From NCBI RefSeq assembly GCF_028858725.1, contig NC_084790.1, forward strand, positions 34,513,031 through 34,577,030: DNA of 64,000 nt, read 5' to 3'. Made by a program: the position numbers and the translations under genes. The stretch is from Colius striatus (Eukaryota; Chordata; Aves; Coliiformes; Coliidae). Shown here in pieces: positions 23,001 through 38,000 of this stretch (its first letter is position 1; each line of letters opens with the position of its first letter). Under the pieces are notes generated by a model. That model was not told where the DNA came from, searched no databases, and saw only the letters and a program-made list of their open reading frames with translations.

Positions 23001-26000
23001 ATCAATTAAAGTGTCCTGAATCTCCCTAGCCATTACTGTCTAAGATAGATACCCATTTGTACCAGAGTAAAGCTTTTCCCCCCTCAGTTGGCCTCCTCAG
23101 ACCCTAGGGGCAACCAGAATACTAAAAAGCCCGATAATTTGGACCAGATAAAAGTGATCTGAGAAACTGCGGAGAACTTGGCGGGTTGTTTTTTTTTTCT
23201 TATGAAAAATATATGGTGAAAGATAAGCTATATAGAGACACTGGACTATGTTCCTGCCTAAAACAATGTGAGCTATCAAAAACTTTTTCAATACAGTAGG
23301 TTGATGGACAGCTTCACCATTTAACATTCCTGTCAGTAGCTAAATGTCCAAAACACAATCTTCTAGATTGTAATTTACATGCTGTTCTTAATTCACCATT
23401 GCTCAGAGAGAGATCAATGAATTTAACGTCCAACACAAACACAGACTTAGCCTGTCATTTATTTCTTCTCCAGAATGAAAATTTCAGTTACTTAGGCATT
23501 TCTTCACCTCACCAGAAGTACTAAATGGGTTCACCATTTTCAGAGGCTGACAGAATTGCAGGCAAGTGTACCACTGAATTTCAAGTGGGCTGGGGAAACA
23601 TTAAGGCTTCTGCCTTTCAAAAATCCCAACTGAAGCCTGCAAGTGAAAATTAAAAAGTTGTGCCATCTCTTTTGTGGTACAAAAAGTTACAATCTATGCA
23701 CCATATTTTATTTTTATATTCTGAAGATCATAAGTAATACTATTTTAAATACAGAAAATGCAACTGATAGCATCAACAATAAAATGTCTTTCAAGTAGGT
23801 TGGTTTGGTTTGCTTCTATAAATTTGCTGGACATCCAACTATTTCACCTGTAGTCTGCTTGCCACATAGCAACCCTGGGCCTTAAGGCAACATATTCTAA
23901 GTAAGTGGTTCAGTTATTTCTAAAATTGAAGATAGGAAAATAAATTACACTTGATAACATTAAAAAAAAAAGTCAAATGTTTCTTGCATTAACAGCCTCA
24001 TCTCCTGAAGTAGACTAATCTCCTGAAGTAGACTATTGCCTAATTAACTTCTAGAAATTGTAAAAATGTCACCTGAAATTCATAGAACTTTTAAATTTTT
24101 TTAGAATTAGAACTTTAGAACTTTAGAATTTTTTTAATTATTTTTTCTGGTTAGGTCATATTGCTTTGCCAGCGTTTTCATACCTTGGTGAAAAAAATTG
24201 TGCAATCTTCGGGCTTGAGAAAATTTGTCAATTATTGGCCTCATAGGTATCAATAAAGGAACTGCTACTATCTTGTCAACAATTTTGTTGCCTACTGATA
24301 ACCCATCTTTTAAGCTCAAATGGCTTTGAATACGTCCAATACAATAGGCAGTTTGACATTCATTTATCTGATGTCAAAGCCATACAAACAAGTTATAAAG
24401 ATTCTGATTAGAGATTTCTTTCAACAATGCTTGCTCTAATTGAGTGATGACATCAACCACATATAAGGAGTCCAAGATGATGTTTAATGGGATGTCTGTC
24501 GACTTCTCAGAAGTTGTAACCACAGCCATTAGCTCTAACAGTTGAACTGAGCTGCCTGGGAAGTGAACAGTTAGATTTTGCCATTGTCCATTCTCCCACC
24601 AAACCACTCCTGCTTTGGCTTGTATCTTACTTGCATCAGTGAATACAGTTAGGCCTTTAATGGGTACTGTTGATCTGAGTGGGATAATGATTATTTAGTC
24701 CCTGGATATGACAAGAAGGCCCACTGTAATTCATCAGTCTGTTGCAACACCCAGTTCAAGAATTCCTCTGTTAAGAGGAATGACAGTGACATCTGTCTCA
24801 ATCCCTGCTGTTTCCAGCAGATGTTTTCTGGCCTTAACTATTATTTTCATAATTGCCTCTATTCTCATTGTGATTGTTATTTGCAAATTGTATGCCAAAA
24901 ATATCCACTCCAGGATCCTCAACGGGTCTTTTGCTACTGAATCCCATTGCATCAAGACTGCCATTACATGCTGGTTTTGACTTATCACAGCAATGTTAAT
25001 AGACAAGTCAGGATCATATCAGTGACTGCAGTTATTGACTATTTTGTCTCCTATTTTTTCTATTGCTTGGTTTTGTCCCCAGGACAGTTTTTGCACACTA
25101 TCAGCCTCTACCCACCCTTTTAGCAAAGGCATTAGTGGATCAAGATCCTCAATTGTGATACTAGATATAGTTCATACCCATTGGATATCACCTATTAGCT
25201 TTTGGACATATGATAAACTAGCAATTTCTGGTTTAATTGTCTCTTTCTGAGAATAAATGTGTGCACTGGTGATAATATTACCTAAGTATTTCCAAGAGGT
25301 ATGTATTTGTATTTTTTCTGGCATGATCGCTAACCCAGAGATGCCCAACTGTTGCTTCACTTCTTCCAGTATTTGATGCTGATCCAGATCTTTTCCTGCA
25401 ATTAGTATACCATCCACATAATGGTAAAATAAGACAGAAGGATACTTTCCTGCACAGTGGTGCCAGCACCCAGGCAACATATGTTTGACAGACAGTTGAG
25501 AATTCTTTATTCCCTGAGGTAAAACTGCCCATGATACCATTTTGCTGGCTCTTTCTTGTTAATGGTACTGTAAAGGCAAACTTTTCACTATCATCCTCAT
25601 GTAAAGGAACTGTGAAAAAGCAATCCTATAGGTCGATAACTAATAGGGGCCATTCTCTTGGAATAATTGTAGGAGAGGGTAATCCTGATTCCAAAGCACC
25701 CATATCCTGCATTAGTGTATTAACAGCTCTTAAATCATGTAACAACCGCCATTTCCCTGATTTTTTTAGGGATTGTGAAAACTGGTGTATTCCACAGACT
25801 AGTGGACAGCTTAATATGTCCTTTTTCTAATTGTTCATCTACTAACTTATATATCTGAGCGAGCTTTTCTTTATTTAGCGGTCATTGACCAATTCAAACT
25901 GGTTTATCTGTAAGCCAGGTTAACTTCAGGACTGGTCACCCATCAGTGGCCATCACTAAAAATTTTCATTTGACAAGTGATAGCCCATTTGGCTTAAGGC

Positions 26001-29000
26001 GTCTCTACCTAAAAGCCAAACTGAAGTACTCATCACATGGGGTCTAATTTGCACACACCTATTTTCTTCACCCTGTATCCATACCAAAATTAGGTCTCTG
26101 CTAATTTTTGTCATCTGTGTGCCTCCTACTCCGGTAACAGGGTTCTCTAAATTCTCCAAAGGGCAGCTTCTTGGCCAATAGGATAACGGCAACAATGGTT
26201 ACGTCTGCTCCCATATCCAGTAACTCATTGTACCCAACCATTTGTTCATCGTTTGAATGTTGGAATACAACCATCTGAGTGGGCTTTGCCTGCAAAAGTG
26301 GCGTTGCAAGTCTTACCTCAGGTACACTGGTGGATCCAAAACCACCATCTCAATGCTCTCGAACACCTGTGAGTGGAACTTTAGCCATGAAGAAAACTAA
26401 CTGAGCTATCCTACTTCCTTTAGGTCTATAAACTGGTGGCTTTCATACTTTATCCATTATGCCAATGTTTCCTTGATAATCAGCATCAATTACACCAGGG
26501 AGCAAGAGGCCGATGACCATCCTAAAAGCAGAGCACTTAAGCCATAACCCAGGGATCCATGAGCATTGCATGGGATAACTGTTATGTCTGTATTGTTGAT
26601 AGCTACATCTATTGTTGTTTTCCAATCCAGCCCTGCACCTCCTTTAGTGGCTGAGCCAAGGCTATTGAGGCAGCCGCTGGCGACAAAGGGTGTTTTTGTG
26701 TCATCACGATTGTCCTTTTTACACTCATTAATACATTTCCCTTAGGCGTTATGTGTCTGGCCACTCAAGAGCGGCACTCAGTGGCTCTATGTCCAAACTT
26801 GCCACATTTATAACAATTACCATTATAAATCTGCCATTGGACCCCAATGGTCCAATGGAGCTGTTTGTCCATCCCAATGGTCTGGATCGACATTGTTTTT
26901 TCACATGTCCCATTTTTCCGCAATTAAAGCATTTTGGGCCCCGATGTCGTCGATGGTTTTAAAGCCGTTGCCATAGCTTCAGCCAGCTATGCTGCTTTGT
27001 ACTCTAATGATCCCACTCGGAGAGCAGGCCTCTATCATAAGGTTGCGGTGAGCAGGAAAATCTGCAGGATCCTTTTACTATTGCGGTTAGCATTAATGAC
27101 TGCTAATTGCAGTCCCAATTCAGATTTTAGTTCAGCCAACACCCCAGTACACAATCCAGTGCCGCTCTTAAACAGTCCAAGAATGTCATAAAAGGTTTAT
27201 CGGACTTTTGTATGATAGTAGTATATGGGGGAACTGGCACCCCCATGTCAAGGATGGCCTTAAATGCCTGCCAAACCAATGCTTGTGTTTGTTGTAAAAT
27301 GGCTTCATGCAGATGAGCCGGAACTTGGGGGTCAGCAAATTGTCCTTTGGCCAACATCATGTCGGCTGTGACAACCCATCATGGATCCCCCTGCTATAAC
27401 TCTAGATTTTCTACAACTACTACTATCTCCACTCTTTTCACCCATTCAGATTTCCATATTAATACTGAGTGGGCTTCAAGAAGGTTACATTTCCACATGC
27501 CCTGCGTGACAGAATCAAACTAATCTAGGAGTAGGTGTCAATCCCAGGGGTTTGGCACCATTAGGAGTATGACAATCAGATGTCACAGTCTGCGCTCCCT
27601 TTGGGCACTTTAAACAAATACATGTCACCATTGATACCTTTTCAGCGATGATATGGGCCACAGCTTTAATGAGTGACAGTGTTTGAGATGTTTTAAGACA
27701 TTGGAGGAGTTGTTTTGCAGTCCTTGGCGTTCCACAGGAGATAAAAACTGACAATGGTTCTGCATATATTGCCAGTAGAACACATAAGTTTCTGAATTTG
27801 TAGGTTGTCAAACATACTACTAGGACCCCAGGTAACTCTACTGGTCAAGCCATTATTGCATGTACTCATCAAACTCTAAAGGGGCTACTAGAAAAACAAA
27901 AAATGGGAGAAGAGTGGGTGAGCCCTCAAGACTAATGAAGGCCATTTGTACTATGAATCATTTAAGAATCACGGCAAACCGGAATGAACCACCAACATTT
28001 ACACATTTTGCCCAAATGAGTCAGGATATGGATTTTACTAATAAACCTAAAGTTTGGCATTAAGAACACCACTGCTGGAGAGTGGCAAGGACCTGAAGAT
28101 CTGTTAACATGGGGAAGAGGTTATGCTTGTGTTGTTACAGATCAAGGTCCCCGATGGATTACAGCAAAATGGATCAAGCCACATCAACCAAAAGGACTGT
28201 ATGACTGTAAGAACAATGGAAAAAACAACCCTGAGGAAAAAAACAATTGATCCACTTTCAATCCATTGCCCCATCAAATGTATAATCTGTCAGCTGTGGT
28301 TCCATGCATTTTGTTGTAAATTCTTCCACCAATCCGTATCTCATCAGGAGAACTGAAGAATTCAACAAAACTGCCAATGGAAACATGGAAGCAAGAGATA
28401 TTTCCAATAGCCTAACAATGCTCACAGATAAGCATGCTTAAGAAGTTGAAGAAAAGTCCAAAACTACATTTAGGAAACAGGAACAGCAGTTGAAGCACAG
28501 AGAACTCATCAGTACGAGTCCCTTCTGGCAACACATATCAGATTATGTTTATTTTGAATTACAAAAACGGACTTTTGTGTTATGTTGTTCAGTGATGTAG
28601 CTGTTATTGATCTTTTGTTGTAAACTCATGGCCATGGGTGAAAATACTTATGTTTTATTTATGTATCTTTGATTTTGAAATGTGTTGCTGAAGGCTGGCC
28701 GGTTCAAAAAGAGGGGAATTGTGGGTACAAATATGACTTGGATCAGCCAGATACTTCCTTAGTTTGAATAAAGATGGCAGGGACAGGTTGATGCAGCTGA
28801 CAAGCTACTTCCAATTATTAGAAACAAGTGCTGCATGTTAATCACTTAAGCCCTGTGTGATCACATGGGCAGAAGCAGCATACAGAAGGAAGTAGTTAGC
28901 AGACGAAGGACGGCTTCGAGTCAATCTTGCTTGTTATCATGTTGCCCATGTGCATCTTTGTGCATGCATTTCCTAGCTTCTCTATATCTTTGGATGAGTA

Positions 29001-32000
29001 TTACTTGCACCGTTACAACATCCTTCTCACTTTTTGAATAAAGCAGACTGTGAAAATAAATATCAAGGAGTCTACAACACAGAGAGTATACTCCATAACC
29101 CTTGCACCTCCAAGCGCTGAATAGAACATTCATGCACCATACCCTCAAAGTAACTAAAAATGCTCAATTCTCTGACACATACTGTGTGCAACAGGTCTGA
29201 ACATGCAGTATCTTCTTGTAACTGTCAAAGAAGCAGCAAGCAGACTAGCATGTCTGTAAAAAGAACTGTGTGTAAAAAAGAAGAACGTGTAGTTCTCCTC
29301 TACCGAAAGTTATGATGTCTGACACACAGTAGGCAACCATACTAATATCTCTTCCTATCACCCAACCAAATTTGGAAAGCAGAGTACAAATATTTACAAA
29401 CTCACAGTCCACCTTCAAAATCACCAATTTGAATGGCACCACAATGTTTTAAAAAGAACTTACCTTTCATCAACACCAAAAGAAGTCTAGGAACTATTAA
29501 AAATATCTGAGTTTCTCTGAAAAGAAGACAGAATAATAACACAAACTTATTTTTAAAAGGGGCAATAAGAGGTTAAAAATTTACAGTATATTAAGTAGTA
29601 GTGATATTCTATGCTGGGCTCTCTCAGGCATTTTCCTTACTATGAACATAACAGACTGCCTTGGCAACCACTTTTACTCCCACTCATTGTTACAGAGAAA
29701 AACTTCTCAGGATGACATGCCTGCAGAAACAACAATTGCTTATGATGTCAGAGATACACCAGAAAAGTGCTATGGGAAATGCAGTAACCTAAAGCAAAAA
29801 ATGTTTCACACCTGCTTTGGTCAAGTTTTGAATTTGTTCCATTCCTCTTCCCAATCTGTCCAGTTCTCCAGTGACACATATTTCTTTGCTAACTGCTTGG
29901 GCATTCCCCCTAGACTGGCAACCCAGCTATTTGCTAGTCTACCTTCTTCTTTCTTTATCTCATTACAAAGTTTCTTTTATCACTTGTGATTTCTTTTTTC
30001 TTCTCCTCTTATGCCAAGTATGCATGAGGAGTCAAAGATTGTCAGAATACTACCTTCTAAACACTTCCCTGACAGTCGTGTTCATCCTTTACACACATAT
30101 CCAACATACTTTTCAGAATAATTTCCCAAGTGCCCTAACTGAAAATAGCCAGTTTGTTTTCCTAAAAAGCTTTCAATCAATCACTAAAAAAGTGCCACTT
30201 GGGACAAGTATGAGAAAACATAATGTTAAGTCTGTCAAATTAGATAACAAAGGATCAATTCATGTAAGAAACACGAAATATAAGCTCATCAGCTTAACTA
30301 TTATTTCACCGTAAAATCCCAGCCATATTCAGAAATTTGAAGACAGGAAATTTTTTATTATGAGAACTAAATGCATCCACTTACAATTTTGACGTAAAAG
30401 AAAAAATCTCTAGACATAATGGTTAGTATTTATTTAGAAGATCTATTTACAATTGGTAAGGGAAACAACTCTGAACATAATCACTGGTTTCAATGTAACT
30501 GTCTTGTTACAGGTAGAAACACCAAAAGGCTGAAGGAAAAAAAAAAAAATTCTATGTGGCCAAAACTCAGATACCTGAAATCCTCGTAAATTTTAACGAT
30601 GCAAATTGCCAAGCACTCTGACTTGCACCACAACAGTCAGACAGGTACCAAAATTCCCCATCACCTAGCTTCTGCAATGTCTTCTCCCTACTCTGAATAG
30701 GAGAAGCAGTCATTCAGTCTCCCTTTCAAACAAAACATTCAGAATTGCACATCAAAAACATTTGGAAAATTGCATTTGCACAAAGAATCAAACAGCCTGA
30801 AAGTTACAGCTGGAGAGTTGTACTTAGTACAGGAACTTAAATTAACAATTGAATGACAACTACAAAAAAAATTATTTCCCACGAAGTTCTAAAACTTTGG
30901 AAATTGAACTTCAACAACAAAAAAAGACATTTTTCTAAATTAAAGTAAAAGGCAGCAATTTCTAGAGACATTCTTATTTTCTAAAAGAATGAAGCAAGTA
31001 CCTAATAATACAGCATTTTATCAAAACAGATAAAACATGCCTCACTTTCAAAAAGTGTCAAAACCCTCTAGTCTCGCTACTCTTTACAACAGGCTCAGAT
31101 GTCACGCTGCAGTTACAAAATCCGTAAAATAATATTTTAATGAAAAGGGAAAAAAAGAATCAATTGTAAAAACAAATCTGACAGATTTTCACTGAAAGAG
31201 GTTTTGAAATCATCTGCCTATTGAAAAACAAGTGTGCTATAACTTACAGATAATACTGAAGAAAACCTATATAACGAAGCTGGAGAAGGTGAAAAAAGTA
31301 GAGATATTTTCACTATTTTACTTCAATTTCTGCATCTTGAAAACATGGGCATTGCGCATTCCAAACACTACAAACAACTCATTCTTTACATTTTCAGACT
31401 TCATTTATAAGCTCTGTTTTCCAATTCCAATGGATTATGCTTGAATTACACACAGAAAGGTAGTTTTCTCCCACTGAACTGTTCATCTCCTTCAAGTTCT
31501 CAGACACTTATAAGCAAAAACACTCACTTTCATACCTGCAACTTCTGTAGTTATTAACTTTGCTAAAACAGAAACATTTTTCAAAACTACCTCACTGCTC
31601 ACAACTCACACCGTGTTGGATTCTCAAGTTCAATTTGGGAATGCATGTCAAACATGCACACAAAACAGTACTATCTTCTAGTCTACAGATACTCATAATT
31701 GAGGTTGGGTATGAGCATGAAACTATCCATTTAACTTAGCCATTTTCAAGGTGGTGTCACTGGGGAGATGTGATTAAGAGAGACCTTCAAACCTACTCAA
31801 CAGAACAGAATGTCTATGCTCCTCACACAATTTTAAGCCAACTGTTATTTTAACAGGTTTTCCGAGCTCTCTATAGACTGTTACAACACACTAGCTCCTA
31901 CAGGAAATGGTAAGCACAAACTATTTTCCTTCCAGAATCTTCTGCATGTGCTAGAGCTGGCAGCCATCACACTAGATCTCTGAGCAGAGCAACAGAACTC

Positions 32001-35000
32001 AGAAGTAATTCAACACTTCTTACCAGCTCAAACGTGACAATTCTTCATTATTTTTTCATGAAGAAAGAAGTATGGCATTGCATTTGAGCGCTGGCCATAT
32101 AAAACAGGTAGAATTTTGATGCTTTTTTTGGACTTGCATATATCTTCTAGTACAGGTAATAGGTCCACCTACAACAGCTTGGAGTCTGTAGTATAGCCAA
32201 TGATGACTTCATTTTTCTTGTGTACAATGTACAATTAGAACACCCCTGTAGAATTGTTGCAGGAGGACAACAAAAATATTCACAATTCCTACTTACATGC
32301 AATTTATTCAGTCTTCTTTACCCCTAAAGTCTGCTTCATCTTGAATATAGGTCATCAGATCATTCAAAATGTTTCTTCTATAGTTTCTCATTTCTCAGAC
32401 ATTCCTCAGCCACAGCAGCCTCTCTAGAGTTCCTGAATTAACTGGAAGAAACTACAGTGTGGACCTTTACAATTGCTATACACTGCCAAGACCTCCAAAC
32501 ACTTAGCACTACTATGAGGAGAGTGGAGGCTTACACTTTAGAGACACTTAATGCAGGTTATGTGCTACGTGTCTTTGCAAATACACTATTTAAGAAAGCG
32601 TCTGCTTTCTTCAAAAAGATTTGTCAACAAGGACATTAGAAGAAAGGAAAAATAGGCCTGGAAAAAGTTCAACACAAAGTTTAATGCAAGCACTACAAAC
32701 CCTAGTCATCAGCTGCTGACATGATTTTCTGAAAAAATCCATCATGGTATTCTTCACAGCTAGACTCTGCAGTGCTGCACCTCAATCCATTATCACCTCA
32801 AAATACTTTATTCTTGGCTAGTTAACTGTATTCTCGCATTTAACTCTCAACAATCCATTACTTCTGATCTCTGGTCACTTTTCTTGAATTCCTAATGCTT
32901 CCAGGAAGAAAATATTAACAGAAGTTAACAGAAGTACAATGAGACTTTCCAGTAACTAGCTCCAATACTTAAGAGCTGGATAATATCGTAACAGTTTATA
33001 ATAAAAACCTCCAAACATATTCAAATCCTCCATTCATACCATTTTTTAAATGTGACAACATCAGTTAAACTTGAGAATTTGCATCCTACAGATCATCTGC
33101 TTTCAAATAAATTTCAGAAAGCAGTTTGGAAAAAAATGCACAACAATGTTATCAATAGTAACTTCTACCACTACAGATTTGACTAATAACAGTCAATTAC
33201 TCAAAGAAATCTTCACTTATAAAGCCACTCCTCTACAGCAAAATCACAAGCTTTTTTCTCAGCTCCTCAGATAAGTCTCCTAGAATAAGGAACACTTGAT
33301 ATGCTGTCAGATCCTGCATGGCAATTCAGAGATTTTATGCCAAAACAACCTGGGAGAAGGTACTTGCAGACCACAGCATCTACTCTCTCTACACTCAGGA
33401 GGGAATTAGATTCATTCGTGTTTTCAGAAACTGAAGATAATCAAGGAAAGTGAGCTGGAGAATGTATCTCCCAAGTCGAGACATCCTGCACAGTTTTTAC
33501 TCCGTCTTCTTAAATCTGTAAGGTATCTAATTAACATAACTAACAAATACAAATCTAAACAATTAAGAAATTGGTCATAGTTTACAGCAGAAGCAACCAA
33601 CTTACATCTGTGCAGAGACCAAATTATACTTCAACATTTTTATTTTATCAGAACAGTAACAAATTATAACAGGGACAGGTATGAAATTAATATCATCTGA
33701 GCTATCTTATGCACACGTAGATTGAAAAAAGTTTAGTCATTACACTGAAAGCTCTACATTCTCTACAGCTTATATTTGCAATTCTTAGATGTCTTTCTTC
33801 AATGGCATCCTAAATTCTCTTTTGCAATCTTACTTTATTTTTCACTGCTACGTTTAGGGAGAGAGCGTACTTTAGACGTGTGAAAAACAATACAACAAAT
33901 CAGGTGCCAAAGTCAGTGACCTTATATATTTTCGAAAACAAAAGAGATTAAGTCAGAAGAAACTTTGGAAACTGCAGTGGTAGAACTATCTCTGTCCCGT
34001 TGAGACTTACTTTCCAACACTATTACTCTTGGTAAAGCTGCTCTCGGACAGAGTTTTGTAAGTAAATCACAAGGTGCTCCTCACTACAGACATTTTCCAC
34101 TTGCAGAGACAACCCACACTTCAGCTTCCACACTGATACACATATAACACGTGTACAGCATCTGTGTTAGACATATGTCATCATCACTGCCTATATTGAA
34201 AGCATATGCAAATATTTGCAATAATTCAACCATTTTCTTTGATGAAGTGAAAGTAAGGTGATGGTATCCCAAGCACAGACAAACCTTTGTGCCCAAACCA
34301 CAGATTTCTTCAGAGCTAATTTCATTGTAACTATCACAAAAGAAAGTCCAACCAACAAAGGTTTAGTCAGACTCCCATCAGTTTCAAATCAACTCCAGTC
34401 GAACAGATTTCTAAACATGTACACACTCTGTTAAATTATGCAAAAAAATATTACCAGTAAAACTACACATTCTTATCATAACTATTTATTTGGAAGTAAA
34501 AGCAGAAGTATTGACAATCACACAAGAAGTCCTTACATGAATACATCCTAACACATTTCTGACCATGAAAACCTTATATTATCCATTGCTGCTGTAACTA
34601 GGATATTCTGTGACAATCTCTCTGAAGTATCACCTGTTTCACAGCCCAGAGCACAGTTCTTCAACCAGCCACCTCCAAGGTGCCTTCACTCAGCTTCCAA
34701 CTGATTCTATTGCTGTTCTAGGCACATGCCTGTGTGTTTACTTCCAGAAGCTGCCATGAAGTTCCTGCCATACTATCAAGCTCTGAGAGCAACTCTGTTC
34801 TCTGCAGAGATGCAGAATTTGTTTAGCTACTGCTTTAAAAGTACAGTCCTAACATGAATGCTGAAATTCTTAAACTGCTTTAACTCACCTATCATTAATT
34901 TATGCTAATTTCTGCACTGTTTATACTTAATCTTTTCAATTTCTGGGGGGCAACAGCAATCACCTTTAGCCAAGAATAATGGCTGCTTTAATATTAATAA

Positions 35001-38000
35001 GCTAACAGAAGCTCAACCTTAAATACTATTTACACTCAGAATTGTTACTGAAGAGTTTGGTAAAGAATGATTCCCCTCAACAAATAATCAGTAATAACCT
35101 ATTTTCTGAAATAGGTGAGAGCTAGTTGTGCTACTAGGATGCATTCAACTTCTACTACACTTGAATTCAACGTAGGTCTGCAGCTTCCCCTGGCGTTTTT
35201 GAAAACCCCACACAGCAAGGAGAAGGAAGAAGAATGACCAGAAAATAAGAAGGTGAAAGATAAGAGCTCAAAGACAGAAGAAGGAAAGAAGCTAACTTAT
35301 CCTACCAGAGACAGCACCTCTTGTCAGTCAAGACAAGAAACACTGCCTCCCAAAAAGAATCTGGCACCAGGAAGTGGCAGAAGAGATGGGGAGCACCAAA
35401 TCTGAACTGAGGTTAAAAAAAGTTATTTTTTTAAACGTGGTCTATTGCTTCATCTTACTTCGGTAATCTTTTTTAACTTTTTTTTTTTAATTAACCTTTT
35501 TCTTCATCTGGATTTTGTCAGTGATAACAGTCAAATAATCCAAATCAAATGTGGAAGAGGAACCACAGTATTTTAATAAAAGTTTTAAATTCTATGCACA
35601 CACTGAAATTAAAACTAATTTTTTTAAAAAATTAAAATAACAGAGGATCTGTATTAAGTGATAGGTACATGCAGTATATGCCAATGAAATGCCTCCATGG
35701 GTCAAAAATCTGGGCCAAGAAGGCCAATGGCATCCTGGGATGTATTAGGAGTGTGAACAGTAGGTCAAGAGAGGCTCTCCTCCCCCTCTACTCTGCCCTC
35801 ATGAGATCACAACTGGAATATTGTGTCCAGTTATGGGCCTCTCAGTTCAAGAAGGATAGGGAGCTGCTGGAGAGAGTTCAGTGCAGGGCCACCAAGATGA
35901 TTGGGGGACTGGAGCATCTTTAATATGAGGAAAGGCTGCAGGAACTGAGTCGGTTTAGTCTAGAAGAGAGAAGACTGAGGGGAGATCTCATTAATATTTA
36001 CAAGGACATAAATGGTGGATGTCAAGAGGTTGGGGCATCCTTTTTTTCTATTGTAGCTAGTAACAGTACAAGGGCTAATGGGATGAAGCTGGAGCACAAA
36101 AAGTTCAATTTAAACACAAGAAAAAACTATTTCAGTGTGAGGGTGACGGAGCAGTGGCACAGGCTGCCCAGGGAGAGTATGGAGTCTCCTTCCTTGGAGG
36201 TCTTCAAGACTCACCTGGATGTGTTCCTGTGCGACCTGATCCAGGTGGGCCTGCTTCTGCAGGGGGATTGAACTAGATGATCTCTAAAGATCCCTTCCAA
36301 CCCCTACCATTGTATGATTCTATGATTTAATTAAACTCACTGCAAGGTGATAAATAGGCAATAAAAAGAGGAATTCTTGCACAAAGACAAATCATGGACT
36401 AAGCCTTAAAAATTAAAGTATTTTAACATTAAAAAAAAAGACAAAAATTCCATGAAACAAATCCATCACCCCCTAACATTCATTCAATTTACATTCTCAG
36501 AGCAAATCTAGGTGGAAAAAAAATCCAAAAAAGGTCTGAGGCTCCAGTGACTTCTGGCTGTACTTAAATATGATTCTAAACTAGAACTTCAAGTAGCAGA
36601 AATCAAGCCATCACCCACACACACCTTTGAAATACAATTCTGAGACAAAACTAATATTGAAGCTGAAGACACTTCTAAGATGATGCCCTACAATTTTCAG
36701 TTGGTATATAACTCACCTTAAGCCAATGTCAACAACGCAAATAAAACTTTTTTAATAGCCCTAAACTGAAATGTTGGGTTTATACACATATTCTAAAACA
36801 GTGAAACTCATCAGCTTGCCTCTCTACTCCACATTGATATTCAAAATAGTCTTTCTTCATTGTGTCAAAACTAATTGTAGTAATGCTATGTACAGATGAA
36901 AATGTGGATAAATATACGGACTGTATGTACAAAACCAGTAAGACTAACTTCAAAACAGATGTTCAGGTGATGCTTCAGAAAAAGGTGTAGGAACCAAATA
37001 GGACCTAGGATTTCAGATACTTTACAGCCACATTTGAATCTGAGATAGTTAAGAAACCTGGAGCATAAAGATAAAACCCAAAGTCTGAATTGTTTTATCT
37101 GCATACTAGATAGTCTCAAGAACCTTCAGTGAAAAAAAATCTCCACAATCTCATTATATACTATATGAAAAAGCACTTCAGTTTGAATGACTCTTTTGAA
37201 TTAATGAAATATCTTCTTCTCATATTCAGAAAGGGAGATTACAAACTGTTATGCAGATACCTTTTCTTTCAGATTCCCTTTTTGTAACAGGCTTTCCATT
37301 TTCCATCCATGCAGTGATATCCCATCACATGTCTTGTGTCACTATCAGTAGTCTGAGTTCTCTGAACTAAATGTGCCCAAGTCACCCATGCTGCCTTACA
37401 ACACTGTTTCTGTATGGGTGAGCAATACTGCTGCCTCTACTTAAGCTTGTACACCTCTTATCCATTATTGGTCCATTTTCAGAAAGTACAGCTACCAAAT
37501 CTGCTCATCTATTCTAAATCCTGCAATTGGAAGAATGTACTGCATGTAATGATTTAGCCCAAGTGACTCCAAGAACAGAAACGGTGAGTTACAACCTCGC
37601 TTGTACTGAAATTTCTGTATCTTAATCAATCCATTATTGTAATCCATAGGAAATGCTAGCTAACACAATTACACTCCCTCCTAGAGGGAACACTGTAACT
37701 AACTCAGTGCAGCATTGAGTAAACAAACTGAAGATTCTCTATTACTGAGTCTTTATTAATATTACAGTCCAAAAAATTTAAATAGACTGTGGATTTTCTC
37801 ACTGCCTTTTCCCTGCAAGTAGTTCTCTAAAGAACCTCAATGCAACATCTAAGCCACACTTTCGAAGGAAACTAAGCTATCTAAAGATTAAAACCATATG
37901 CCCACTGAATCCAGTTGCCCAATCTGAGTTGGATTTTTCAGAATCTTTGATTTTGCAGAGTTAAGTGTTTTTTCAAAGCTTGTCACTCAGTTATTACAGT

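Larger units (their letters stand above)
24124..29085. mobile_element. Betaretrovirus-like ERV, 5'-truncated, internally inverted, env-less
   Basis: A single old provirus-like element in two opposite-strand blocks. Minus-strand block 24124-27509 runs from mid-capsid through nucleocapsid, dUTPase, protease, reverse transcriptase and RNase H to the integrase zinc-binding region. Plus-strand block 27510-29085 starts at the next part of integrase and runs to a polypurine tract and an LTR. The domain order with dUTPase next to protease is that of class II (beta-like) elements. No 5' LTR, matrix region or recognisable env was found. Frames are broken throughout. Confidence 0.82.

Noticed and set aside
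27510..27811. Minus-strand open frame over the integrase region
   Set aside because: The opposite strand reads as integrase core with catalytic-site motifs, so the minus frame is a shadow.
24124..29085. Two separate ERVs in opposite orientation
   Set aside because: The two blocks are complementary in protein coordinates, meeting in integrase with no overlap seen, so a single inverted element is more economical.
29642..30314. Two overlapping plus-strand open frames of 115 and 147 codons in KCMF1 intron 1
   Set aside because: No domain and no ORF continuity beyond single exons. Composition matches surrounding AT-rich intron.
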